Source: Geosiphon pyriformis (taxonomy: Eukaryota > Glomeromycota > Glomeromycetes > Archaeosporales > Geosiphonaceae). From it: a stretch of 64,000 nucleotides of DNA. The position numbers were made by a program, and so were the translations under genes. Positions 54,303 through 64,000 of this stretch are shown piece after piece (the stretch's first letter is position 1; each line of letters begins with the position of its first letter). Where the stretch lies: the NCBI GenBank assembly GCA_016748015.1, contig JAAOMT010000790.1:38368-102367 (forward strand). Direction: 5' to 3'. The notes beneath the pieces are model-generated. The model was given only the letters and a program-made list of their open reading frames with translations. It did not search any database and had not been told where the DNA came from.

Positions 54303-55637
54303 TTATTCTGATTGGAGCAAATAACATTCACTTCGTCTGTATATCATTTGTGATGTGATATCGACATATCCACAAAGCTGTAGAAAGTCTGGAATAGTGC
54401 TTGGTAGTTGATCCTCTATTTCAATGCTTAAGTATCCAATGGTAGTTTTGGCTGGTATTTCTACAATATTTCTGGTGTTGTTGTAGATGGGAATTTTGAT
54501 ATGATTATGGCTCTTGACTGGTATGTGTAGATTAATAAGTCCAATTTCTCCTGATTTACAAAGAGTTGGTTCTGCTTCAAAAATCTGATTCTGTTCTTTT
54601 ACTTCTCGCTTTATTCCTATCATGTACTGACCATATGGTGGAATAGAAATTGTTTGACCCACTGAGATAATTTCTCCTTGGTTAACAATTTTTTTTTCTG
54701 CCATATTAACTGATACACCTATTCTACCCATTGATCTAAATCCCTGTATTTCTCTCACTGTTATTTCTAATTCCTCTCTCTTTTCTACTGATACTAATTG
54801 AGCTATTCTAACCAAAGACAGGAATATTGCCTGTGCTATCTTTTCGTTGGGCTCTATTATATAGGTTTTTTCTGAGTCATTTTGTAGCATAGTAATAATA
54901 TTTCTTACATATCCCGCATCAATTATTCCTCCTTTTATATTAATCCCTCTTTTCGCTAAACTACTCCTAGATGCTAATTGAACCATTGTTGTTGCCAGAA
55001 TTTCCAGCACTATTTTCAGATTAATGCAGGTGCACGAATGTGGTTTCAATTTGATGGCTTCTTTTCCTGGATATCTCAGATCAAACCCTGCATCAGTATC
55101 ATGCATGCGTTCTGGCATGATACCTTCCTCATTGTTACTATACCATTTCAACTCTTGTTTCTTGGAGAGATTTGGTAGTGCAATATATTGTTTGTAGTTT
55201 GTATTGGAGTTTGGATCTGAGTTGGAATCATTGTTGTTGTTATTGCTATTTTGAATGAAGCTTGAACTGTTGTTGTTGTTGTCATTGTTGGAGTTTGAAT
55301 CATAATTGAATGGTGATTCTGATTCTGATGCACAATTGCTGATTGGTTCTTCTTTTTCAGAGATTGTGTAGATCATGCGTGGTGGTAGATTGTAAATGAG
55401 ATTATACTCATTACAATATTGAAAGTCACATGGAATCAAACAATGGTCACATAGTTGAGTGTTTATTTCTTCTAGTCTTTGTTCCTGCTCTTTTCTGGTG
55501 GGTGCTAAGTTCTGATAATGTTTATGGAATTCTTTTGGGCTGTTTTTTAAGTTGAAAAAGGTGTCCAAATTGAGAACCAAAACAATGTCTGTTGGTTCTG
55601 AAGAGTTGTTCTTGATTTCCAGAATTTTATTGGACAA
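54303..55637 (-). CDS. Gypsy B dUTPase-containing pol segment, open over 444 codons
   Basis: Longest intact piece of the element. Residues about 60-80 hold Cys/His-rich CDHCLIPCDFQYC; about 100-150 is an Asn/Ser/Asp low-complexity linker. Residues about 175-305 hold all five trimeric dUTPase motifs: TDAGFDLRYP (1), LASRSSLAKRG (2), GGIIDAGYVRNI with the catalytic-type Asp (3), PNEKIAQAIF (4) and REIQGFRSMG (5, where RGIQGFGSTG is expected). The rest (306-444) repeats a beta-rich style: ISIPPYGQYMIGIKREV and NIVEIPAKTTIGYLSIEIED. dUTPase removes dUTP and would limit uracil in element cDNA; that benefit is inference. It lies between protease and RT and was probably released from a polyprotein. 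Motif 5 changes suggest weakened activity in this copy. Confidence 0.85.
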   Translation of the reverse strand: MSNKILEIKNNSSEPTDIVLVLNLDTFFNLKNSPKEFHKHYQNLAPTRKEQEQRLEEINTQLCDHCLIPCDFQYCNEYNLIYNLPPRMIYTISEKEEPISNCASESESPFNYDSNSNNDNNNNSSSFIQNSNNNNNDSNSDPNSNTNYKQYIALPNLSKKQELKWYSNNEEGIMPERMHDTDAGFDLRYPGKEAIKLKPHSCTCINLKIVLEILATTMVQLASRSSLAKRGINIKGGIIDAGYVRNIITMLQNDSEKTYIIEPNEKIAQAIFLSLVRIAQLVSVEKREELEITVREIQGFRSMGRIGVSVNMAEKKIVNQGEIISVGQTISIPPYGQYMIGIKREVKEQNQIFEAEPTLCKSGEIGLINLHIPVKSHNHIKIPIYNNTRNIVEIPAKTTIGYLSIEIEDQLPSTIPDFLQLCGYVDITSQMIYRRSECYLLQSE

Positions 55638-55699
55638 AGTGCCCTCTATTTTGGCATTGGCTATTTGCCAGATTTCATCTTTGTCATGTGGGTAACCTT

Positions 55700-56010
55700 C
55701 TAAGCAAGAGATTGCTCAGTGCCAGGCGGCTGTTATTGGCATGCCACAATTCACCCAATCACTGATGAAAATTGTGTATTAGCACAAAGTGTTGCATGTT
55801 CCTCCTCAACCAGAAATGTTGTTCCATATTCCTTTGTCGAGTAACTGTTCACTGCAAGCAAGACATGATTTGTTGTCCCACTTGCCTTGTTGTTTTGGGT
55901 AACCATAGTGTTCTCTATGGCAGGATTTGCAGTAGTAGTGGATTTGTGTCCAATAGTCTTTGTCTGGCACGATTCATGCTCCCATGGAAAAGAGTTTCTT
56001 TTTGCAGTTC
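55700..56010 (-). pseudogene. Cys-rich (multiple CxxC) region of Gypsy B pol
   Basis: Minus-strand reading gives CQNCKKKLFSMG, stop, HYYCKSCHREHYGYPKQQG, CLACSEQLLDKGIWNNI, stop, GGTC, a stop, then FISDWVNCGMPITAAW and GYPHDKDEIWQIA. With CDHCLIPC downstream this makes four CxxC pairs, a zinc-ribbon or RING-like pattern. Element A has the same order (FYCHPCIIECFG, PCLACGKTLLDKGMWNDIPG, GTCDE, CNHCLIPC). No known Gypsy domain between protease and dUTPase comes to mind that matches. Confidence 0.6.
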
Positions 56011-57014
56011 TGACATTTTAAGGAAATGTAAGGTGGCTTCTTCACTGGCTCACATAAGTATTCTCTTTCCCAGCCATTGGTTATTTTTTCTGTGGCTTCA
56101 TCGGCTTTTCCAGATAAGTCTTCTTCTTTCTCTTTTTCTTTTCTTTTTTTTTTCCAGCTGGTTGGCATTGTTTTACTTTCATCGTCATTATTCCAGGCAT
56201 CAATAGTGGTTTCCCAGGTATGTTCTTCTGTTTCTGTTCCTTTTCTCTTTATATTATTCTTTTCTTCCCAGTCTAAAATTGGCAGTAGTTCGTTGTGTTT
56301 GACGTCAGCCCACAATACTTGGTACACCTCCCAAATAAGCTTTGGTTTTTCCTCTTCAAAATTGATGAGCGGCATTGATGATGTGATATTGTTAGGTTTA
56401 AAATGGCCACATGTGGCTGGTACTCGTGTGTATTGGCCGTTTTGGCTAAGTTGGAGTTCTTGTATGTTCCAGTTGAGTATTGCATTGGTTTTGGACAACC
56501 AGTTGTTGCCAATGAGAGCTTGGTACTGGGTTGCTTCTATTACTAATACCTTAATTGGTACAGTGATGCCATTGATTTCAATGGATAGATTGTCAATTTT
56601 GCCAATGAGAGTTTTGGTTGCTCTATTAGCTGTTATGATTCTGGCACTGGCAGCATGATCAACTCAGCAACCTAATTGGTCCATGAGTTGTCGTGTGATA
56701 ATGCTGTCTGCTGACCCACTATTAAGAATAACCTTGATAGAATGGCCATCAATTTTAGCATTGGTGTACATCGCCATAATGAGTTTTTCCTCAATAGTGG
56801 CTCTGCTGAACAAAGGAACTCCTGATGGTTCCTTAATTTCAAATGAGAATATGGCTGCAAATAACTCATTTTCTGTGACAGTGGCTGGTGGAATATTGCT
56901 GGTGAGTGTTAATTGTTGGTTAGATCCCGAATTGGTGTTGGTAGCATCTTCTGGGATAACCAAGAGACTTAAATAGTTCTGGGAATTTGGGTTTTGGGTG
57001 GCACCAGCACCCAA
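55974..57014 (-). pseudogene. Gypsy B aspartic protease region
   Basis: Two open pieces, 56664-57014 and 55974-56640, separated by one stop (GC-stop-VDHAASARI). The retropepsin-like part reads MYTNAKIDGHSIKVILNSGS then ADSIITRQLMDQLG. In place of the catalytic D-S/T-G triad it has Asn-Ser-Gly; the Asn codon is 56721-56723. NNWLSKTNAILNWN near the end of the fold is typical. An acidic, Lys-rich linker (KKRKEKEKEEDLSG) leads into the Cys-rich region. Inactive as written. Confidence 0.8.
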
Positions 57015-59127
57015 ATTCTATGAACGCGATCCTAATAATGAGTTGAAAGAACTGAGGATCAGTTGGTGGACAACCATCACCAATCTTCAGTTTTGTGTGA
57101 TTCTAGGTCTGGAGTGGTCTAATATTATATTAACTGAATTTTGGGGCAGTGTCTGAATTGATTGGGGTTGATAAATTATTTGGAGTTGTGGCTGATAGAT
57201 TACTGGTGGCTGCAGTTGATAAATTGAGATTGATATACTGGCAGTTGATAGATTGGTGGCTGCGTTATTAGCAGGTAAGTAGTTTGATCTTGATTTGGGT
57301 AACGATTTGGAGTTTGAAATCTGCAATCAAGGTTTCAATATTGATTTTCTGATCGTGAATTGTTGCTATAAAATCTACAGTCTGCTCTTATGTGTTTTTG
57401 TTTACCACAGTTGTGGCAAACATGCATTTCTGGCTGCCATGGCTGATTAGGTGCTGCTAATGATGATGATGGACGCAACTGATTTTGGAAATAATTCATG
57501 TTTTCTGGATTATTGTATCATTGTGGTGGTTGATAAATTGCACAATTGTCAGCTAAGTATCCCTCTAACTTCTGATTAATTGAATTACTGAATTGTTTCA
57601 ATTTAAAATCTAATTCAGATGATCCATTTATCACTAAGTTCATGGTGTGGGCGTGATTGGCTTCTAATTCGGCAAATTCAAAATCTCTGGCATGTGTGAC
57701 TGTGTCCTAAAGAGTGGTTGAATACAATGAGCATACGTGTTGCAAGATGCTACTGCACAGGCCATAGATGAATTGATTGAAAATTTGTGGCACTGTAAAA
57801 TAATTAGCATCAATTGCTTGGATTTGTTGCAGATTTCTATGAAAGCGTCCCAGATATGTGGTAACTGCTTCAGTTTCTCTTTGTTTAATTGTAGTGAAAG
57901 TGTTGGCTAATCTGTTGATGCTGTTGTTATTGCTAAAGTATCTCAAAAATTCTAATTTGAAGGCATTGAAATCTTGGAGTTTGTCAACCAGGCTTTGATA
58001 CCATAAATCTGCTGTATCTTTGAGAAAATAAGGTATGACTTGCATGGCTCTGGCATCATTCTATCTGTTAGCTGTGATGGCTTTTTCTATATCATTTAGC
58101 CAAACTTGTGCATCATTCTCTTTGCCGGTAAATTTGTCGAGCTTCGCGATTGGTGTGTATGCTATTTGTTGTTGTTGTTATGGTGGAAGTTGTTGTTGTT
58201 GTTGAGGTGATACTGGGGGTGGTTGTTGAGTTTGTTGGTTCAGTATTTGGATGAGCTGACCAATTGGTTTAATTGGTGGTTGATTGATAACAATAACTGG
58301 AGGTAAGTGTTGATTAATTATTTCAGGGTTTTGATTTTGCAGTACTTGAATATTCAGAGTTTTGATTTCTGGATTTTCTCACTAAGTTTGAACGTTCAGA
58401 GTTCCAAATTCTGGGTTTTCAAGGATTGGGTTTTGGTAAGTAAATTCTTGATTTTCCGATTTTTCTTCCTCTTTTTCTTCAGATAGTTTTCACAGAGTAG
58501 TGGTTCCAAAGTCTGGTTGAGGTGGCAATAATCGAATTCCTGATGGTGTTGGTGATTATGACTTAAATCCTTCAAAATATTTGCCATATGGTCTTAGTAG
58601 ATCTGTTTTTTTTTGTTTACTTTAAAATGGGAATTGTCCAAATGTTGATATTGCATTTGATGTAGATGTGCTTGCTGATGTTATATTGATGGCGCTTCCC
58701 AGTGTGTAGTGATAGGATGAAGCAGTTGGTAATTCAACTCTTGTTTTCTTCCAAGTGAGTGGTTGTATCCTTTTGGATGTTACTGCTAATGTTTGTAGTT
58801 TTCTTTGTCTTTACTGGCATAAGTAATTGGATATCTTTGTTGGGTGTAATGTTCAATTTTTTTGTTGATCTCAGTAATGATAGAGACAAAATTGTGATTT
58901 GTTGGCAGGTTGGTATTTTGAATTAATTCTCTGTAGAAAGTTTTTCTGGCTGATTCAGTATTTATTGGTGTTTCTAACAAAGAGGAAATCTTTTCATTAA
59001 TGTAGAAATTAAAGGCTAATTTGGCAGATATATGATTGTGGTTTAATCCCAAGTGTTGACAATAATGTTGAAATAGGAATTTCGCGAATTCTAAATGGTT
59101 TGCTCCTATGTTTTCTGATTCTGCCAC
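57015..59127 (-). pseudogene. Gypsy B gag with CCHC knuckle
   Basis: N-terminal frame 58786-59127 reads AESENIGANHLEFAKFLFQH; 58396-58587 follows. Then a Gln-rich stretch, KLDKFTGKENDAQVWLNDIE (capsid start), and the open capsid piece 57707-58045 (MQVIPYFLKDTADLWYQSLV, FLRYFSNNNSINRLANTFTT). The knuckle is CHNCGKQKHIRADC (CX2CX4HX4C), intact near 57375-57420. A Tyr-Gln-Pro-Gln repeat tract (IYQPQ) precedes the protease. Six or more stops, mostly TAA/TAG in place of Gln or Trp. Confidence 0.8.
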
Positions 59128-59169
59128 TTTTGGATAGTGTTTGTTAGTGCTGGTTCTCTGTAAGATTAT

Positions 59170-59187
59170 ACCTCACAGGAAGCACCA
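59170..59187 (-). other. Primer-binding site of Gypsy B
   Basis: On the minus strand TGGTGCTTCCTGTGAGGT begins two bases after the 5' LTR. It matches the site of element A at all but two of 18 positions. Confidence 0.65.
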
Positions 59188-59189
59188 AA

Positions 59190-60065
59190 TGTTACAGGTG
59201 ACAATTTCTGGTGTTGAATTAAATATGAACCCATAATTTGGTGCTCAAAGCTATTCTCATTGTTAATGATCTAAAGGTTTGGTATCTGAAAGTTTTGTAT
59301 CTGAAAGGTTTGATTGAGTTCTTTGTATAATAGACAGAGATTCAATGGTAATAGTTTTATCCATAGCTTCCCAAAACTGCAGTTTTGCCAATTTTTTCTT
59401 AGCATAATGGCTGGTATTCCTCCTGGTAAGCTATTCTCAATCAAGTGTTCTACCCTTATTTCTGGGTCTTTTACCAGTCATGTTTATCCTGATGTCAGTA
59501 CCCCATGTGTTAATTCTCAATAGAGTTAGTAAACAACAATAAAATCAAAGCAAGAAAATAAATAAAATAAAATAAAATAAAGAAAGAAAGAAATAAGCCA
59601 AGGCAATTTGCAAGTTAGTATTTCATCAATAGCCATGATCAAGAGCTATTGTTCCAATGTGATTAAGTATCAATTTCTATTAACATGAAGTGTTGATAGT
59701 GGAAATGAGTTTGAAATAACAAATAGTTATTTATTAGATGATTGTAATTTGGAGAGTTGCTTAGATTAAATCTAAAACTAAGAGGTCTGTCTTTTCAGCT
59801 TCTAATCCTACTGCTATATATACATAATTAAGATTCCTCAATTCCTCGATTCTTCACGACAAGAATCTTGGAATTCCTGGAATCCTGCAATTTCTTTGAG
59901 AGGAATTCTGGAATTCTGGAATTCTGCGATTTCTTGTTGGAGAATCCTGAAATTTTTGGAATCCTGCAATTCCTGAGAGGAATCCTGGAATTTCACATTT
60001 ACTATGCCTACTTTTGATTGGCTAATAATTATGCTAATATATTTCCTATATTTCTATGAGTAACA
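59190..60065 (-). repeat. 5' LTR of Gypsy B
   Basis: 876 bp; on the minus strand starts TGTTACTCATAGAAATATAG and ends CACCTGTAACA. Contains the GGAATTCC U3 array (about 59855-59990), a TATATATAG box near 59820 and the R-U5 body shared with elements A and C. Confidence 0.92.
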
Positions 60066-61130
60066 ATGCCAGAGCCATGCAAGTCATCTTATATTTTCTC
60101 CAGGATACTGTCAATTCATGATACCAAAGCCTGGTCAACAAACTCCAAGATTTTAATGCATTCAAAATTGAGTTCTTAAGATACTTCAGCAACAATAACA
60201 GTATTAACAAATTAGCAAACACATTTACTATCATCAAACAAAGAGAAAATGAAGCAGTCACTACTTACTTAAGATGTTTCTACAGGAATCTGCGCTAGAT
60301 CCAAGCCATCAATGCCAATTATTTCACAGTGGCCCAGATTCTAAATCAGTTTATTCATGGATTATGCAGTAGCATTCTGCAATACATACGTCTATTGTAT
60401 CTTATCAATCTGTAAGCAGCTGTCACAAATGCCTGAAATTTTGAAACTGCTGAACTCGAAGCTAACCACACTCAAGCTGTTAACCTAGTAATGAATGGAT
60501 TATCTGAATTAGATTCCAAATTGAAACAATTTAGTAATTCCATCAATTAGAAATTAGAGAGATACTTAGCTGACAATTGTGCAATTTATTAACCACCACA
60601 ATGATACAATAATTCTGGAAATGTGAATTGTTTCCAGAATCAGTCGCATCTATCATCATTGACCAATCAACAGTAGCAACAAAAAATACATGTTTGCCAC
60701 TATTGTGGTAAACAAAGACACCTACAAATCAATTGCCATCATCACTTAAATAACCAATGATCAGGAAATCAATATCAAAACTCTGATTGCCAATTTCAAA
60801 TTTTAAATAACCTACCAAACTTAAAGCCATATCATCAGAATTATATACCTATAACACAGCAGCCACTTTATCATCCATCAGTATATCAAGTGCCAATTTA
60901 TTAACTGACAATACTGATAATTTATCAGCCACAGTCACAACTTATTTATCAGTCACAGCCTCAAGTAATCTATCAGCCCCAAAAAATTCAAACACTACCA
61001 CAAAACTTACTTTAAAACGGAACTCAAAGGCCGAGATTGATCTAACAAAGCTGGAGATCATTGATAATAGTTTACCAACTGATTCCCAGTTCTTTTACAC
61101 AACTAGCAGAATCTTGACAATGGAATTCAG
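60066..61130 (+). pseudogene. Gypsy A gag, C-terminal part with CCHC knuckle
   Basis: Continues the capsid: RAMQVILYFLQDTVNS, stop, YQSLVNKLQDFNAFKIEFLR, YFSNNNSINKLANTFTIIKQ and NANYFTVAQILNQFIHGLC. Intact knuckle CHYCGKQRHLQINC near 60690-60735. A YQPQ-type repeat tract follows (60870-61010). Stops are frequent. Confidence 0.78.
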
Positions 61131-61229
61131 ACACTGAATACACCCAAAACCTGAATTCCCAGAACTATTTAAGTTTCTTAGTTAACCACAGAAGATGCAC
61201 AACCCAATAATCTGGAGACCAACCAACAA

Positions 61230-61740
61230 CCAACACTTACCAACAACCAACACTTACCAACAACATTCTGCCAGCTACTATCACTGAAAACAAATTACTG
61301 GATGCCATCTTCCCATTTAAACTCAAAGAACTGTCAACCATGCTGTTATTTAGTGGAGCTGCTTTGGAAGAAAAACCTATTATAACCATGTATACTGATG
61401 CCAAAGTTGATGGCCACTTCATCAAACTGATTCTAAACAGTAGATCAACTGGCAGCATCATTACAAAACAACTCATGAACCAATTAGGTTGCCGAATTGA
61501 TTGTGCTGCCAGTGCCAAAATTATAATTACTAATAGAGCAACAAAAACTCCCATTGGTAAGATTGACAACTTTCCCATCGAAGTCAATGGTATTATGGTT
61601 CCAATCAAAGTACTGGTCATAGAAACCATCCAATACTAAGCACTCATTGGGAATGATTGGCTATCCAAAACCAACATGTTGCTTAATTGGAATATGCAGG
61701 AGCTTCAAATTAGCCAGAACGGCTAACACATATGCATACC
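61230..61740 (+). pseudogene. Gypsy A aspartic protease region
   Basis: The open part 61340-61639 reads MYTDAKVDGHFIKLILNSRS then TGSIITKQLMNQLGC. The catalytic triad is Asn-Ser-Arg instead of Asp-Ser-Gly (Asn at 61436-61438). After a stop at 61637 comes ALIGNDWLSKTNMLLNWNMQ. Same Asp-to-Asn loss as in element B, plus a Gly-to-Arg change. Confidence 0.78.
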
Positions 61741-62029
61741 AGCCACGTGTAGCCATTTCAAGACCACCAACTTGACAACCCCACTTATTGAATTTGAGGA
61801 AGAGGAGAAAAAACCTACCTGAGAAGTCTACCAAGTTTTCTGGACCAACACCAAACACAACAAACTGCCACCAGTACCTTTGTAAGACAACAACAGCAAA
61901 AAAAAGCAGAACAAAGAACTTATCTGGAAAGCCAACTAAGTCTGGGAAACTAACAACGACCAGAAAAAACAAATAAATTGGAAATAAAAAGAAGACAAAA
62001 AGGGAAAAAGAAAGGGGAAGGAAGAAGAA

Positions 62030-62720
62030 CCAACAACCAACAGCAACCCCACTTATAATTCCTATACTACACTCCACCAATCTATCTATCACCACCCAAA
62101 ACTGATATGTGTCGATTATGGCAAAAAATTGTCGTCAATGAATGCTTGTTATGACAATAATAAGGAATACACTTTGGCAACAAAATTCTACTGCCACCCA
62201 TGTATCATTGAATGTTTTGGAAGGCCAAAACAGATTGGAAAATGAGACAATGAACCATGCTTGGCTTGTGGAAAAACTCTTCTGGATAAAGGAATGTGGA
62301 ATGACATTCCTGGACAAAGAGGAACATGTGATGAATTATATTAATACATGATTCTCATAAACGACTGGGTAAGGAAAGGAATGCCTATAGACACTGCCTG
62401 GAGATGAGCCATCAAACGTCTGGATGGATGTTCACATGATGATAACAAAATCTGGCAAATGGCACTTACCAAAATCGAAGAAGCAACACCAGAAAAGATA
62501 AAAACAATTAAAAATAACTTATCTGAACCTATAAAACTCGACTGGGATCCAGAACCAGTCATAAATCTTCTAGATCCAGAACAATTCTACAAACATTATT
62601 AAGAACTAGCACCTATGAAAGAAAAGCAGGAGCAATACTTGGAAGAAATCAACACTCGACTATGTAATCACTGTTTGATTCCATGTGACTTTTAATATTG
62701 TAATGAGTGTAACCTCATTT
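62030..62720 (+). pseudogene. Cys-rich region of Gypsy A pol
   Basis: Reads FYCHPCIIECFGRPKQIGK, stop, DNEPCLACGKTLLDKGMWND, IPGQRGTCDELY, then DWVRKGMPIDTAWR and RLCNHCLIPCDF. The Cys spacing matches element B, so this was a conserved module before decay. Confidence 0.6.
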
Positions 62721-62733
62721 ACAATCCACTACC

Positions 62734-63792
62734 ATGCATGATCTACATGATCCCAGAGAAAAAAAACCAATCAGCAACTGTGCATCAGAATCAGAATCAA
62801 TTTTCAATTCTGATTCAAACTCCAACAACAATGATGATGAAAATAATGGTTCCAGCTCTGCTCAAAATAGCAATGAAAATATCAATGATTCAGACTCTGA
62901 TTTAAACTTCGAAATATATATTGTGTTTTTTGATCTATCTAAGAAGCAGGAACTCAAATAGTATAGTGACAATAATGATGGTATCATGTTAAAATACATG
63001 CATGATACCAACACAGGATTTGATCTGAAATATCCAGAAAAAAAAGCCATCAAATTGGAACCAAATTTGTGCACATGTATTGATCTCAAAATAGCTCTGG
63101 AAATTCTAGCAACAACCATGGTTCAATTAGCATCTAGAAATAGCCTAGCAAAAAAAAGAATCAACATCAAAGAAGGAATGATTGATGCAGGATATGTAGA
63201 AAATATTATTGCTATGCTACAAAATGACTCTGAAAAAACTTATATCATAAAGCCAAATGAAAAGATAGCACAAGCAATATTTCTATCTTTGATAAAAATA
63301 GCTCAATTAGTGTTAGTGGGAAACAGAGAAGAATTAGGAATTACTGCTAGAGGGATACAAGGATTCGGATCAACAGGTAAAATAGACATACTAGTTAATA
63401 TGGCAGAGGAAGAGGTTATTAACAAAAGAGAAATTATCTCAATCCATCAATCAATTTCTATTCCACCATATGATCAGTATATGTTACCTATAAAAAGAGA
63501 AGTAAAGAATCAGGCTCAGTTGTTTGAAACAGAAGCCACCATTTGCGAATCAGAGGAGATTGGACTTACTAATCTCTACATATTAACCAAAAGCCCCAAA
63601 AACATCAAAATTCTCATCTACAACACAACCAAAAGTGTCATTGAAATACCAAAAGGAACTATTATTGGATATTTGACCACTAAAGTTGAGGATCAACCAC
63701 CAAATCACATTTCAGATTTTCCACAGCTTTGCAGATATGTGGACATTACATCACAAACCATCTATGGACAAAGTAAATATTATCTGCTTTAA
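62734..63792 (+). pseudogene. Gypsy A dUTPase-containing segment
   Basis: An Asn/Ser-rich linker (62790-62910), then the open frame 62986-63792: DTNTGFDLKYP (motif 1, Ala to Thr), LASRNSLAKKR (2), GMIDAGYVENI (3), NEKIAQAIF (4) and ARGIQGFGSTGK (5, canonical). The beta-rich follow-on region PKGTIIGYLTTKVED ends the frame at QSKYYLL. Stop at 62959 (Lys-stop-Tyr) separates it from the linker. Together with element B it shows that each copy lost different motif residues. Confidence 0.8.
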
Positions 63793-64000
63793 CCAGAACA
63801 ATTAGAATAGATGAACATGAGGAATCTAGATCCACTTCAACAGATGCAACTCAAGATATTACTCAACAATTTCAATGACATTTTTGCTAGCAAAAATGAA
63901 TTTGGCTGAACCAACATCATCTGGCATCAGATCAAGACTGGAGATACAATGCCAATTAAACAAAGAGCATACAGATTACCACCAGCTAGCCATGAGATCA
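63793..64000 (+). pseudogene. Gypsy A reverse transcriptase, N-terminal start (partial)
   Basis: Reads MQLKILLNNFNDIFASKNEF, stop, IIWHQIKTGDTMPIKQRAYR, LPPASHEI, matching the start of the element B RT. Truncated by the window end. Confidence 0.75.

Larger units (their letters stand above)
49874..60065 (-). mobile_element. Complete Ty3/Gypsy element B, nested in the gag of element A
   Basis: Minus-strand element of 10,192 bp with 5' LTR 59190-60065 and 3' LTR 49874-50750. Order gag (CCHC), protease, Cys-rich region, dUTPase, RT, RNase H, integrase, C-terminal extension, PPT. RT before integrase marks it as Ty3/Gypsy-type. Outer flanks ACAC (49870-49873) and ATGC (60066-60069) fit a 4-bp target duplication that has since changed at two positions. 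Removing the insert restores the gag of element A. Several stops prevent autonomous movement. Confidence 0.92.
47954..64000 (+). mobile_element. Gypsy element A, split by element B and running off the window
   Basis: 5' LTR 47954-48800, primer-binding site, gag 48863-49873, then (after the 10.2-kb insertion) gag 60066-61130, protease, Cys-rich region, dUTPase region and RT start up to 64000. The gag reads continuously across the insertion (VWLNDVEKTIAVNEWND then RAMQVILYFLQDT). It inserted into the plus LINE, with ATAG just before the LTR as possible target duplication. The rest of pol and the 3' LTR must lie beyond 64000. Confidence 0.88.

Noticed and set aside
56077-56658. Plus-strand Ser/Phe/Leu-rich frame of 193 codons
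   Set aside because: Antisense shadow of the Gypsy B protease and linker.
61237-61629. Minus-strand frame of 130 codons
   Set aside because: Antisense shadow of the Gypsy A protease frame.

Overview
The window looks like a nuclear scaffold from an arbuscular mycorrhizal fungus, most likely Rhizophagus or a close glomeromycotinan. This rests on the very AT-rich intergenic DNA, short GT-AG introns of about 45-100 bp in compact genes, single-exon MATH-BTB and F-box genes, a Crinkler-like PD-(D/E)XK gene, a DUF7869-type transposon gene and heavy, decayed retroelement load. The species call is inference; no rRNA, tRNA or organelle gene was recognised.

Layout. (1) 0.7-9.0 kb: the 3' part of a Ty3/Gypsy element (+ strand, 3' LTR at 3099-3976) inserted in a minus-strand LINE, which also carries a solo LTR of a second family. 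(2) 10.7-32.5 kb: a gene-rich island. It holds a MATH-BTB protein (-), a CINP-like protein (+), SEC66 (+), cytosolic-type arginyl-tRNA synthetase (-), an F-box protein with a broken tail (+), Sec61-gamma (-), RPF2 (+), MsrB (-), LSG1 (+), ESS2/DGCR14 (-) and a two-finger GATA factor (+). The exon models below were built by hand from splice signals and reading frame. (3) 32.5-43.5 kb: gene-poor DNA with simple repeats, a degenerate DUF7869 gene, a Crinkler-like pseudogene, a long inverted repeat with an assembly gap in one arm, a Pch2/TRIP13-like fragment and a small tandem array. (4) 43.5-64 kb: a nested stack. A plus-strand LINE (with another solo LTR inside ORF1) is cut by Gypsy element A (+, 5' LTR 47954-48800, running off the window). 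A is itself split in its gag by the complete 10.2-kb Gypsy element B (-, 49874-60065).

The housekeeping genes share themes but no operon logic: SEC66 and Sec61-gamma are both ER translocon parts, and RPF2 and LSG1 both act in 60S ribosome assembly. Several pairs are divergent and share short promoters.

The most unusual content is the Gypsy family itself. Its order is gag (CCHC) - protease - Cys-rich CxxC region - trimeric-type dUTPase - a second beta-rich region - RT - RNase H - integrase - roughly 220-250-residue C-terminal extension. The dUTPase and Cys-rich parts are present in both A and B, and the extension in both B and C, so they are family traits. All copies are decayed, mostly by C-to-T/G-to-A changes that create stops and remove catalytic acidic residues.
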